From: Chiayiivirga flava
GTDB taxonomy: Bacteria; Pseudomonadota; Gammaproteobacteria; Xanthomonadales; Xanthomonadaceae
Direction of reading: 5' to 3'
Assembly (NCBI RefSeq): GCF_014202825.1
Contig: NZ_JACHHP010000002.1
Location: 310,001 to 374,000 of the forward strand
Length of the DNA: 64,000 nt
Program-made: the position numbers and the translations under genes
Notes under the pieces: generated by a model
Database searches by the model: none
Told to the model about the DNA's origin: nothing
The model's input: the letters and a program-made list of their open reading frames with translations, nothing else
Shown: positions 19,472 through 28,583 of the stretch, in pieces
How positions within the stretch are numbered: position 1 is the first letter of the stretch
Layout of the letters: every line of letters starts with the position of its first letter

Positions 19472-20758
19472 TCAGCGTTCGATGATCGCCGTCACGCCCA
19501 TGCCGCCGGCGGTGCAGATCGAGATCAGGCCGCGGCCGGAGCCTTTTTCTTCCAGCAGCTTCGCGAGCGTGGCGACGATGCGCGCGCCGGTCGCGGCGAA
19601 CGGGTGGCCCACGGCCAGCGACGAACCGACCACGTTGAGTTTGGCCGGATCGATGCTGCCGAGCGGTGCGGCAAGTCCCAGCCGATCGCGGCAGAAGGTC
19701 TCCGATTCCCACGCCCGCAGCGTGCACAACACCTGCGCGGCGAACGCTTCGTGGATTTCGAAGAAGTCAAAATCGGCGAAGGTCAGCTTGTTGCGCGCGA
19801 GCATCTGCGGCACGGCCCACGCCGGTGCCATCAACAGGCCTTCGCCGTGCACGAAATCCACCGCCGCCACCTGCGAATCGGTGATCCACGCCTGCACCTT
19901 CAGCCCGCGCGACGTGGCCCATTCCTCGGTGCCGAGCAGTACGGCGCTCGCGCCGTCGGTCAGCGGCGTGGAGTTGCCGGCGGTCAGCGTGCCCTTGCCC
20001 GAGGTCTTGTCGAACGCGGGTTTGAGCGTGGCGAGTTTTTCCGGCGTTGTGTCCGGGCGCAGGATGTTGTCGCGCTCCACGCCGCGGAACGGCACCACCA
20101 GGTCGCGGAAGAAGCCGCGCTCGTACGCGGCGGCGGCCTTGCGGTGCGAGTCGTAGGCGAGCTGGTCCTGGTCGGCACGGGAGATGTTCCACTCCTTCGC
20201 CATCATCTCGCAGTGTTCGCCCATGCTCTTGCCGGTGCGCGGTTCGCCCACGCCGGGGAACTCGGGCTTGATCTCGCGCCACGAGAAGCCCTTGAACGCC
20301 TTCATGCGGTCGCCGAAGGTGCGCGCCATGTTGAGGTTGAGCAGGCGGCGGCGGAATTCGCGGCTGACGGCGATCGGCACGTCGGACGTGGTATCCGAAC
20401 CGCCACCGATGCCGGCCTCGATCTGGCCGACGGCGATCTTGTTGGCGATGGCCACCACCGTGTCGAGGCTGGTGCCGCAGGCGCGCTGCATGGTGATGCC
20501 GGGCGTGGTCGGCGCCAGGCCCGACGACAGCGTGGCCTCGCGCCCGATGTTCCAGTCCGACGAGTGCTTCAGCACCGCACCCATCGCCACTTCCCCCAGG
20601 TGCTGGCCGTGCAGGCCGAAGCGTTCGACCAGCGCGCCGAGCGTGCGGATCGACATGCCGAGGTTGCCGACATCCGAGTAGGCGGTGTTGTTGCGGACGA
20701 AGGGGATGCGCACGCCGCCGATGATTCCGACGGGGCGCAGGGCGCGGTTCTTGGCCAT
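19472..20758 (-). CDS. fadI: Acetyl-CoA C-acyltransferase (FadI-like thiolase)
   Basis: 428 residues from the ATG at 20758. Catalytic residues are C94 (QRACGTSLD), which forms the acyl-enzyme, H385 (AVGHPFAATG) and C415 (ICTAGGMG). H336 lies in FFEIHEAFAAQ. The length and the N-terminus RPVGIIGGVRIPFVRNNTAY match FadI rather than FadA. It splits 3-ketoacyl-CoA to acetyl-CoA and a shortened acyl-CoA, the last step of beta-oxidation. No fadJ partner is adjacent, so it may act with a multienzyme encoded elsewhere. The gene symbol is the best match; a biosynthetic acetyl-CoA acetyltransferase role is less likely. Confidence 0.85.
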   Translation of the reverse strand: MAKNRALRPVGIIGGVRIPFVRNNTAYSDVGNLGMSIRTLGALVERFGLHGQHLGEVAMGAVLKHSSDWNIGREATLSSGLAPTTPGITMQRACGTSLDTVVAIANKIAVGQIEAGIGGGSDTTSDVPIAVSREFRRRLLNLNMARTFGDRMKAFKGFSWREIKPEFPGVGEPRTGKSMGEHCEMMAKEWNISRADQDQLAYDSHRKAAAAYERGFFRDLVVPFRGVERDNILRPDTTPEKLATLKPAFDKTSGKGTLTAGNSTPLTDGASAVLLGTEEWATSRGLKVQAWITDSQVAAVDFVHGEGLLMAPAWAVPQMLARNKLTFADFDFFEIHEAFAAQVLCTLRAWESETFCRDRLGLAAPLGSIDPAKLNVVGSSLAVGHPFAATGARIVATLAKLLEEKGSGRGLISICTAGGMGVTAIIER

Positions 20759-20847
20759 TCTGGGGACTCGTGGCAACAGCGGAAGTGCGTCGATCCGGGA
20801 TGATAACGCAGCCCCATACGCCGGCGGACGGTGATCGACGCCGCGGG

Positions 20848-21774
20848 TCAGGCGGGGTGCGGGTTGCGCGGCACTGGCGACGGCACGGATGCCGCAGCCG
20901 GGGCGAACCACGCCGGCATCGCCGGCCACAGCGTGAATCCCCACGAGCGTTCGCGTAGCAGTGATTGCCAGTAGTCGACGATGTGCTGCAGCAAGGCCGG
21001 ATCGTGCGGGTCGAACGGACCGGCCACGCGCTGGTCGCGACGGCCGGTGACCGGATCCAGGCCGAGCGTGAACAGCACCACCGGCACGTTGGCGCGGCGC
21101 GCGATCAGCAGCAGGCCTTCGGCAAACACCGCGGGCCGGTCGAACAGCGTCACCGGCACGCCGAGCGCGGTTTCGGTGGGTGGCACGTCCGGCGTGCCGC
21201 ACACCCAGCGGCCTGCGGCGAGGGTTTCGAGCGCGCGCTTGACCGTGCCCGGGGCATAGATCAGCGGATTGCCGGAGGCGCGCGCCAGTTCGCGCAGGCG
21301 GATGTGGCCGTAGAGGTAGCCCAGCCGCGCGCCGCCCATCGACCGCGTGCTGAAGCGCCCGGCCAGCACCGAGGCGCGCGGCCCGCTGGCCTTCAGCGCA
21401 CGCGCGCCCCAGAGCCCGGCGCACCAGTGGAAGAAGACGCCGACGGCCGGACCGTCGAGCGCGGGAAACGGCTGCCGCACGTCGACATGCCGGCGCAGCC
21501 AGCCATCGCCGCGCAGCCGGCTGGTCCAGAAATCGGCGTGGTCCACGGCGCGCGACAGGCGATAGAGGTGCGCCCAGCGTGCCTCGTCGTCGATCGGCAC
21601 GAAGCGCCTGGCCTGCGCCAGCGCGGGTCGCCACTCCTCTTCGTACAGGCCCGGATACCGCACCGCGAAACGCAGCAGACGGAACGCGATCGGCCACGGC
21701 AGCACGGCGGCGATACCCGGCAGCAGGAAGTATTCGAGCAGGCTGCGCAGTTCGAGGCGGAGCGAGTGGAGCAT
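20848..21774 (-). CDS. LpxL-like acyltransferase-related protein
   Basis: 308 residues. A hydrophobic N-terminal segment (about 14-36) is followed by a soluble domain that resembles the lipid A/lysophospholipid acyltransferase family in its general layout: an N-terminal membrane anchor, then VGVFFHWCAGLWGARAL, then NPLIYAPGTVKRALETL and a later ANVPVVLFTLGLD strand. The expected catalytic H-x4-(D/E) is not seen; the histidine in FHWCAGLWG is followed at +5 by Leu, so the protein may use another arrangement or be inactive. The gene lies divergently from an unknown gene (21873). The substrate cannot be given. Confidence 0.5.
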   Translation of the reverse strand: MLHSLRLELRSLLEYFLLPGIAAVLPWPIAFRLLRFAVRYPGLYEEEWRPALAQARRFVPIDDEARWAHLYRLSRAVDHADFWTSRLRGDGWLRRHVDVRQPFPALDGPAVGVFFHWCAGLWGARALKASGPRASVLAGRFSTRSMGGARLGYLYGHIRLRELARASGNPLIYAPGTVKRALETLAAGRWVCGTPDVPPTETALGVPVTLFDRPAVFAEGLLLIARRANVPVVLFTLGLDPVTGRRDQRVAGPFDPHDPALLQHIVDYWQSLLRERSWGFTLWPAMPAWFAPAAASVPSPVPRNPHPA

Positions 21775-21872
21775 CGTGGCGATCGGTCGCTCGGGAATGG
21801 ACGGAGGTCGATGGTACTGTAGCGAGTCACCGCAACCCGTCGCCTTTCGCGGTGTCCCGTCGCGAGCCCGTC

Positions 21873-22739
21873 ATGTCCGCACCCCTGCACAGCTTCGGTG
21901 TCTTCGCGCTCGAGAGCGGCGCGCCACTCGCACGCGCGCTGCTCGATCGCGATGCCGCGTCGATGCTGGCCGACCATGTGTCGAACGACCTGCAGCGATT
22001 GTTGCCGGGCGTGGAACGCCTCGATCTCGCCATCGCCGCCGCGGCCTTCGATCCGGCCGAATTGCTGCGCCCGGGCTGGCCGCGGCACGCGGCGCTCGCG
22101 CAGCTGGCACTGGCCGCGCCCGGGCGCGGGGCGGCGCGCGTGCTCGGCTTCGGCGCGGCGGACGGCGCGATGCCCGCCGGCCTGCAGCCCGACGCCGCGC
22201 TGGCCGGCGGGGCGCTGCATCTGGTGCCGTTCGCGCTGCTGGGCGGTGCCGATGCGCTGGTGGCCGTCGGACGCGCGATGGAAGAACGCCTGCTCGACAC
22301 CGGCATGGCCGACGCGTCCACCGCACTGTTCGCGCAGACCGCATTCGGCACGCGCCTGGAACACGTGCGCTACATGAGCGTGCACGACCTGTGCGCGCTC
22401 ACCGCGATGCAATACGAACATGCCGGCCTCGGCCCGCTGTGGCCGCTGATCGAAGCCGCGCTGCTGGCGCCCGGCAGCGAGGAATGGCTCGACGCACCGC
22501 CCGAGCCGCTCGCGCGATTCGCCGACGGCGAGGTCCGCATCGCCCTGCTGGACCTGGACGCCTGGGCCGACCGCGGCTTCGCCCCCGCCGGCGTGGACGC
22601 GAACACCCTCTCGCGCCGTTTCGATGCCTTCCAGCGGCGCCAGCGGCAGTTTGCCGCGGTGCTCGGCGCGCACGGCATCGGCGTGCAGTTCGACCACTGC
22701 CCGGCGACGCGCGATCCGCGCGAGGTGCTTGGCAGCTGA
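21873..22739 (+). CDS. Protein of unknown function
   Basis: 288 residues from the ATG at 21873. I do not recognise the family. It has no signal peptide and no obvious membrane helix. It is Ala/Leu-rich and looks cytosolic, with helices interrupted by short conserved-looking stretches such as YMSVHDLCALTAMQYEHAGLGPLWPLIE (split here as YMSVHDLCALTAMQ and HAGLGPLWPLIE) and LLDLDAWADRGF. The codon use fits the neighbourhood, which supports a real gene. It diverges from the acyltransferase-like gene, with a 98-bp gap between starts, and precedes the second delta-60 gene. Confidence 0.6.
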   Translation: MSAPLHSFGVFALESGAPLARALLDRDAASMLADHVSNDLQRLLPGVERLDLAIAAAAFDPAELLRPGWPRHAALAQLALAAPGRGAARVLGFGAADGAMPAGLQPDAALAGGALHLVPFALLGGADALVAVGRAMEERLLDTGMADASTALFAQTAFGTRLEHVRYMSVHDLCALTAMQYEHAGLGPLWPLIEAALLAPGSEEWLDAPPEPLARFADGEVRIALLDLDAWADRGFAPAGVDANTLSRRFDAFQRRQRQFAAVLGAHGIGVQFDHCPATRDPREVLGS

Positions 22740-22914
22740 GTGCCGCGTCGGGGCGGAGCACCGATCTGGGACATTTCCGCAGGGCATCTGCACGGACACG
22801 GCGAAGCGTTTGGCTGCAGATGCGCCGCAAGCTGCCGCCGCGGCGTACGGCTCTCCATACGCCCCTTCCCGACAGTTCCGTCGATGGCCGGCGTCACCGG
22901 AGTGCCGTGTCGTG

Positions 22915-24540
22915 ATGCCTTCACACCCGCGTTTCGCCGCCGCCTGCGCGATCGTCGTTGCCGGGTTGCTGCCCGGCCACGCCGACGCAGCACCCGCCGG
23001 ACACCTCGACCCCTCATTCGGCACGGGAGGCAAGACGACGGTGGCGTTGCCGGCGTCGGTGGTTGTTGCCACCTTGCCCAAACCCGGATTTGCGTTGCGG
23101 GACGCCGCGGGTCGGCTGTATCTGGCCGACAATCCCAACGCCACCAGCGACAGTCCCGTGCTGCAGATCGTCCGCCTCCATCATGACGGCACGCTCGACG
23201 CGTCCTTCGGCAACGGCGGTCTGGCGGTCACGCCCGTGCCGGAGGCGTACGGGATGTTCGGCTATCTTTCCGCGGCCGCGCTCCAGCCAGACGGGCGGCT
23301 GCTTGTAGGACTGTCCAACCCGGCGATGGTGGTCTGTCGCCTGCTTCCGTCGGGTGTGCTCGACAGCACGTTCGGCGCGTCTCAGACGCCGGGGTGCGTC
23401 GACATCGGCGGGGGCAATCTGCGTGCGCTCGCAGTGCAGGCCGATCGCCGTATCGTCGTTGCCGGTACCACATGGAATCATGAGGCACGCGTAGTCCGCC
23501 TGATGCCGGAAGGCGTGCTCGACGCGGGGTTCGGCGATGACGGTTCCGTGTTGGTCGACGGTATCGTCGACTCCGGATTCGAGGACGTGGCACTCGCCGC
23601 GAACGGCGACATTCTCGCTGCCGGATGGGTGCAAGCGTCGAACAGGGATTTCCTGGTCATGCGATTGGCTGCGGCCAACGGCCAGAAAGTGGCCGAGTTC
23701 GCTGACGGCGGCGTTGCAAGAATCGCATTCGACGCAGGCTTCGCCGACCACGATTCTGCCTATGCGATCGACGTGTCTCCCGACGGCGGAATCGTGGTCG
23801 CCGGAAACGCGCAGACTGCCCTTCCTGGATACGAACGCGCTGCCGTGGTCAAGCTCACCGACAGCGGTGCACGCGACCTGAGCTTCGGTCCCTCCGGACA
23901 GCGCGTGTTCGACCCCTGCGTCGACTATGCGTTCGGTTGCAGCATGTCGATCCGCGATGTCGCCGTGCTGCAGGACGAACGCCTCGTTCTTGCCGGGCGT
24001 GTGAGTCCCGGTTCGCAAGTGGCGTGGGATTTCCTCGCGATGCGCATTCTCGCCGATGGGACACTCGATCCCACGTTCAAGAACGACATCACACCCGGCA
24101 CAAGTACCGTGGCTTTCGACCAGGGCCTGCAATACCAGTCAGACGGAGCATCCACCGTGCTCCTCGAGGGTGACCGCGTGCTGCTGACCGGTATCGCGTC
24201 CGCCGATGATCCGGACGTGCCCAACGACTATCGCGTCGATTTCGCCCTGGCACGCCTGGACCACGGCAAGAACCAGCTGTTTTCCGTGACGCCTGTGGTC
24301 GGGGCGCACGGCACGCTCATGCCGGCGGTGGCGCAGCAGGTACTGCACAGCAATCGCGCCGAGTTCGTCGTGGTGCCGGCCCCGGGCTACGCGGTCGCGA
24401 CGATCGGCAAGGCACCGGGCGAGTGCGGCGGCGGCATGGACGGCGACGTCTACGTCACCGCCCCGGTGGTTGCGCACTGCACTGCCCGCATCACGTTCAA
24501 GCTGGCCAGCCCGGACGTGTTCGACGACGGCTTCGAGTGA
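22915..24540 (+). CDS. Secreted delta-60 repeat protein with C-terminal FDDGFE tail
   Basis: 541 residues from the ATG at 22915; a GTG one codon earlier is also possible. The signal peptide is about residues 1-26 (AAACAIVVAGLLPGHADA). Delta-60 repeats follow, with GHLDPSFGTGG, GTLDASFGNGG, GVLDSTFGASQ, GVLDAGFGDDG and GTLDPTFKND as cores. The C-terminal domain (about 460-525) has paired cysteines in ECGGGMDG and VAHCTARITF, as in the paralogue at 17717. The last residues are DVFDDGFE. Overall architecture equals that paralogue, but the sequences are well diverged. Probably exported; function unknown. Confidence 0.83.
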   Translation: MPSHPRFAAACAIVVAGLLPGHADAAPAGHLDPSFGTGGKTTVALPASVVVATLPKPGFALRDAAGRLYLADNPNATSDSPVLQIVRLHHDGTLDASFGNGGLAVTPVPEAYGMFGYLSAAALQPDGRLLVGLSNPAMVVCRLLPSGVLDSTFGASQTPGCVDIGGGNLRALAVQADRRIVVAGTTWNHEARVVRLMPEGVLDAGFGDDGSVLVDGIVDSGFEDVALAANGDILAAGWVQASNRDFLVMRLAAANGQKVAEFADGGVARIAFDAGFADHDSAYAIDVSPDGGIVVAGNAQTALPGYERAAVVKLTDSGARDLSFGPSGQRVFDPCVDYAFGCSMSIRDVAVLQDERLVLAGRVSPGSQVAWDFLAMRILADGTLDPTFKNDITPGTSTVAFDQGLQYQSDGASTVLLEGDRVLLTGIASADDPDVPNDYRVDFALARLDHGKNQLFSVTPVVGAHGTLMPAVAQQVLHSNRAEFVVVPAPGYAVATIGKAPGECGGGMDGDVYVTAPVVAHCTARITFKLASPDVFDDGFE

Positions 24541-24730
24541 GGTTTTCCGGGCCCGCGGCAGGGCCCGAGTGCGGTCGGGAGCGCGCCGCCACGGTTCGAG
24601 TGATCTCACCTTGCGCCCTACCGGCCTGGATTGCGTATGTCCGATCCAACCCGGCGGTTCCGTACCTCCAGCATGACCCCGCCGCCGCCGGCGGGCCTGC
24701 CGCGGGGGCGGCTTCTGCCGGAGACGACGC

Positions 24731-26809
24731 ATGCGCTCGCTGCCCGATGTTCCACCCGTTTCCCTGTCCGCGTTCGCGCGTGCCGGGCTTCTGCTTCTCG
24801 CCGTCGCCGCCGGCCCCGCGCTGGCCGGCACCACGTCCTACGTCTGGCCCGGCACGCTGCCGTGCAACGCCACGTTGCAGGCCTGCATCGACGGCGCGGC
24901 GCCCGATGCCGAGATCGTCATCGTCACGTCCGAACCGATCGACGAGACGCTCAACATCCCCAACCGCAGCCTGACGCTGCGCGCGGCGCCGGGCGTGGAC
25001 GCACAGTTCGCGCCGGGCAACAACGTGTTCATCGGCGTGGCGCCGATCAGCGGCGACGTGGTGGTGGTGCTGGAGGGGTTGACCTTCACCGACGGCTACG
25101 TGTCGGTGTCGTTCAACAATGCCGGCAACGGCGCGTTCACGCTGCGCGATCTGACCTTCCGGCAGGCGTTGCCGACGACGTTCGGCGGTTACATCGGCGT
25201 GCGTGCGCTCGGTGGCACAGTCGATGCGCGCATCGAGCGCAATCGCCTGCGCGGCCGGCCGACCGGAATCAACGCCGCGATGATCTCGCTGGAGGCCGAC
25301 GGAGCCGAGCTCAACGCCCGCGTCTTCGAGAACCGGATCACGCGCGCCGGTGCCACGCCCGGCGACGGCGCAGGCATCCAGCTCAGCGCGGTGAATGGCG
25401 GCAGCGGCACGACCCGCGTGCACGGCAATACGGTGCGCGGCGGATTCTTCCGCGGCGGCGTGCATTTCAGCGAGGGGCTGGCGGCGCTGTCGCCGTCGGA
25501 CTACTCGGTGCGTGCGTTCAACAACGTGGTGGTGGGACCGTCCGGTGGCGACGCGGGCGACGGCAACGGCAACGGCATCGCGATGACGGTGGATGCGGGC
25601 AGGCTGCATGCGGTGGTGGTGAACAACACCGTGACCAACGCCTCGAACGGCATTCTGGCCTTGCGCTGGGTGGGCGGGGAGCCCACGGCGCAGGTCGAGG
25701 GAACGGTGCTCAACAATGTCATCGCCGCGTTCCGCGGGCTGACGCTCTCGAGCGAGCTCGCCGCGCTGCCGACCAACGACCACAACCTCATCAACGCGGC
25801 CTCGAACGTCGCCACGCTCGGCCCAGCGACGATCACGGCACCCGCGCGGCTGCAATCGAGCGCCGTGCCGCGCCTGACGGCCGCCTCGCCCGCCATCGAC
25901 GCGGCAGACACCGCAGCGCTCGGCTTGGGCATCATCCTCAATGCGCTGCCGGCCACCGATGCCGACGGCTTGCGCCGCATCAAGGGCCCCGAACCGGTAT
26001 CGGCCGACATCGGTGCCTACGAGTTCGGCGACACCGCGTTCCTGCATGCGGCCGAACCGGCCACCACGTTTGCCAACGAGACCCAGATCCTGCATCCGTC
26101 CACCACATCGATGCCTGCGGCCAACGTCTTCGCGACGCCGTACCGGGCGTCGGCGTCGGTCTACGACCGGCCACTGGGCGTCTACCAGTCCGGCAGCCGA
26201 TGGGCGGTGTTTTCGCAGGATGGCAGCACGATGCCGCTCGATGCGCACTTCGAGGTCTTCGTCCCGGCCGCGGGCAGCGGCACGTTCCGCCACACGGCGA
26301 CCGCGGCGAACAGCTTCGGCAACTACACCAGCCTCGACAACAGCGCACTCAACGACCTGGGCGATCGCATCGTGCTGGTGACGCAGAACTGGTCGATCGC
26401 GCCAATCTACAACCCGCATCCGGTGGGGCTGTTCTGGAACGGCACGCGCTGGTTCATCGACAACATGGACGATGCGCCCATGCCGGAAAACGCGGGCTTC
26501 AACGTCTACGCGCAGGCGCCGAGCCCGAACGCGTTCCGCGTGGTGCCGGACACCGGCGCGAGCCTGATCCCGCTGCCGCATCCGCTGCTGGACGGCAATC
26601 CGTGCGCCGCGCCCCAGGTGACGCGCCAGTACGTCGGCGACGACGTCGCCAACCACTTCGCCGTGCGTTACGACGGCGGCGGCTGGCGCGTCGATACCTT
26701 CGGAACACCGGTCAGCGCGGGGACGCAGTTCCACGTGCTGGTGCTGCCGGCGCAGGCGGAAACCTGCGGTGCGGTGCTGTTCGGCGACGGTCTGGAGAGC
26801 GCGCCATAG
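24731..26809 (+). CDS. Secreted choice-of-anchor Q / beta-helix protein with C-terminal LFGDGLESAP tail
   Basis: 692 residues. The signal peptide (about 12-32) ends near GPALAG. About residues 35-440 form a beta-helix: short strands with IERNRLRG, VFENRITRAG, VHGNTVRGG, AFNNVVVG and VVNNTVTNAS turns, then the choice-of-anchor Q ending PVSADIGAYEFGD. About 445-640 is a tandem beta domain with YDRPLGVYQSGSRWAVFSQD and IYNPHPVGLFWNGTRWFIDN, typical of a repeated small domain in secreted proteins (DUF7452-like). It ends CGAVLFGDGLESAP, a variant of the FxDGFE tail. Substrate or partner unknown. Confidence 0.8.
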   Translation: MRSLPDVPPVSLSAFARAGLLLLAVAAGPALAGTTSYVWPGTLPCNATLQACIDGAAPDAEIVIVTSEPIDETLNIPNRSLTLRAAPGVDAQFAPGNNVFIGVAPISGDVVVVLEGLTFTDGYVSVSFNNAGNGAFTLRDLTFRQALPTTFGGYIGVRALGGTVDARIERNRLRGRPTGINAAMISLEADGAELNARVFENRITRAGATPGDGAGIQLSAVNGGSGTTRVHGNTVRGGFFRGGVHFSEGLAALSPSDYSVRAFNNVVVGPSGGDAGDGNGNGIAMTVDAGRLHAVVVNNTVTNASNGILALRWVGGEPTAQVEGTVLNNVIAAFRGLTLSSELAALPTNDHNLINAASNVATLGPATITAPARLQSSAVPRLTAASPAIDAADTAALGLGIILNALPATDADGLRRIKGPEPVSADIGAYEFGDTAFLHAAEPATTFANETQILHPSTTSMPAANVFATPYRASASVYDRPLGVYQSGSRWAVFSQDGSTMPLDAHFEVFVPAAGSGTFRHTATAANSFGNYTSLDNSALNDLGDRIVLVTQNWSIAPIYNPHPVGLFWNGTRWFIDNMDDAPMPENAGFNVYAQAPSPNAFRVVPDTGASLIPLPHPLLDGNPCAAPQVTRQYVGDDVANHFAVRYDGGGWRVDTFGTPVSAGTQFHVLVLPAQAETCGAVLFGDGLESAP

Positions 26810-26815
26810 CGACGC

Positions 26816-27262
26816 TCAGCGTCGCGGAGCGGGCAGCGGCGTGACGTGCGTGGCTGCCAGACGCCACACACCGTCGCGGCGGACGAAGGTGTCGGTAAAG
26901 CGCAGATCGAGCGCGAACGGCGTGTCGCCGTAGCGCCCCGCCACCGCGGTGCGACCGCTCGCGATGGCGCTGTCGCCGTGCACGATCACGTCGACATCGC
27001 TGTGGGTGTAGGTGTCGAAGTGCGGATCGCGGCGGCGGACTTCGTCCAGATCGAACGCGCGATCGGTGACCAGGCCGCGTGTGTTGGTGTGGATGTAGCG
27101 CGCGTCGAACACGCTGTCGAGAAACGCGGCATCGCCCTCGCGCCAGGCCTGCGCGATGCGGTCCGCGAGGCCACGGATCGCGTCTTCGTCCGGCCCGGCG
27201 TGAGCCGGCGCCGACACGGCCAGGGCAAGCAGGGCAGCCATCGTCCAGCGGTGCATCGTCAT
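26816..27262 (-). CDS. Periplasmic NTF2-like (DUF4440/SnoaL-type) protein
   Basis: 148 residues. It has a signal peptide MTMHRWTMAALLALAVSAPA with likely cleavage after AHA. The rest has the NTF2-like pattern: helix IRGLADRIAQAWREGDAAFLDSVF (written here as IRGLADRIAQAW and GDAAFLDSVF), then YIHTNTRGLV and paired strands ending DTFVRRDGVWRLAATHVTP. These proteins form a cone-shaped pocket that binds or isomerises small molecules; no catalytic residue is certain. A second ATG two codons later is possible. It is separated from the radical SAM gene upstream by 138 bp on the same strand. Confidence 0.75.
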   Translation of the reverse strand: MTMHRWTMAALLALAVSAPAHAGPDEDAIRGLADRIAQAWREGDAAFLDSVFDARYIHTNTRGLVTDRAFDLDEVRRRDPHFDTYTHSDVDVIVHGDSAIASGRTAVAGRYGDTPFALDLRFTDTFVRRDGVWRLAATHVTPLPAPRR

Positions 27263-27400
27263 GGTATTCCGGTTCGCTTCGAGAGGGCCGGCGATGCTGC
27301 GGTACCGACGTTGCGCGGGCCGGTGCCGAACGTCACGCGCTGCGGCCGGACGATGTCGGTGTGCGATGACCTGCGCACAGGTGCATGGTGGATTGCGTCG

Positions 27401-28477
27401 CTACAGGAACAGTTCGCCCTGCGGCGACGGCTTGCGCGGCTTCACGAACTTCGTCGTGTCCAGATCGAGGTTGCGGCCGTGCTCGCCGAAGCCGGCCTTG
27501 CGCACGGCGAGGCGGAAGCGGCGCGCGGCGAGCTGCGCGAATACGCCGGTGCCGCTCTGGCGCGTGGCGAAATCGGCGTCGTAGTCCTTGCCGCCGCGCG
27601 ACTGCCGGATGAGGCTCATCACGTGCGCGGCGCGATCGGGAAAGTGCAGCGCGAGCCAGTCGCGGAAGAGGTCCTTCAGTTCGTGCGGCAGGCGCAGCAT
27701 GACGTAGCCGGCACTGCGCGCGCCGGCGTCCGCCGCGGCTTCGACCACGGCTTCGAGCTCCATGTCGTTGATCATCGGGATCACCGGGGCGAACATCACG
27801 CCGGTGGGCACGCCGGCATCGCGCAGGCGGCGCAGGGCCTCGATCTTGCGGTACGGGGCCGAGGCGCGCGGCTCCATGCGCGCGGCGAGCCTGTTGTCGA
27901 GCGTGGTGACCGAGAGATAGACCTTGGCAAGGTTGTCGCGCGCCATCGGCGCGAGCAGGTCGAGGTCGCGTTCGACCATCGCGTTCTTCGTGACGATGGA
28001 CACCGGGTGCCGGGTCTCGTGCAGCACCTCGAGGATCTGCCGCGTGATGCGGTAGCGTTTTTCGATCGGCTGGTACGGATCAGTGTTGGCGCCGAGCGCG
28101 ATCGGCGAGACGACGTAGCCGGGTCTGGCGAGTTCGGCGCGCAGCAGCTCGGCGGCGTTGGTCTTGGCGTAGAGTTTCGTCTCGAAATCGAGGCCGGGCG
28201 ACAGTTCGAGATAGCTGTGCGACGGCCGCGCGTAGCAGTACGAGCAGCCGTGCTCGCAGCCGCGATACGGGTTGATCGACGCGGTAAAGCCAAGGTCCGG
28301 CGACTGGTTGTGGCTGACGATGCTGCGCGCGCGTTCGTCGGTGACGGTGGTGCGCGGCGGCGACGCCGGTTCGCCATCGACGAACCAGCCGTCGTCCTCG
28401 GCCTCGTGCCGGCGCTGGATGTAGCGGCCTTCGAGGTTCAGCGCGCTGCCGCGCCCCTTGATGCGTTCGTGCTGCAT
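27401..28477 (-). CDS. PA0069 family radical SAM protein
   Basis: 358 residues from the ATG at 28477, which gives MQHERIKGRGSALNLEGRY, the usual start of this family; the ORF extends further upstream but is arginine-rich there. The radical SAM cysteines are C74, C78 and C81 in YRGCEHGCSYCYARP. GANTDPYQPIEKRYRITRQ and VSIVTKNAMVERD match the SplB-related group to which PA0069 belongs. The reaction is unknown; it is not a confirmed photoproduct lyase. Located in the cytoplasm. It may share a transcript with the NTF2-like gene downstream. Confidence 0.88.
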   Translation of the reverse strand: MQHERIKGRGSALNLEGRYIQRRHEAEDDGWFVDGEPASPPRTTVTDERARSIVSHNQSPDLGFTASINPYRGCEHGCSYCYARPSHSYLELSPGLDFETKLYAKTNAAELLRAELARPGYVVSPIALGANTDPYQPIEKRYRITRQILEVLHETRHPVSIVTKNAMVERDLDLLAPMARDNLAKVYLSVTTLDNRLAARMEPRASAPYRKIEALRRLRDAGVPTGVMFAPVIPMINDMELEAVVEAAADAGARSAGYVMLRLPHELKDLFRDWLALHFPDRAAHVMSLIRQSRGGKDYDADFATRQSGTGVFAQLAARRFRLAVRKAGFGEHGRNLDLDTTKFVKPRKPSPQGELFL

Positions 28478-28583
28478 GGGGCGACCATGCTGCCCGGATG
28501 TCGCAGCGATTGCGACATGTCGCGGCGGCGCCTTTGCGGTGCGGCGCCGCGCAGCCGTCACCCGGCTCGCATAAGCTGTGCCG

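Noticed and set aside
20848-21774. Confident call of a lipid A acyltransferase (LpxL)
   Set aside because: The H-x4-(D/E) motif is missing; only a loose family call is justified.
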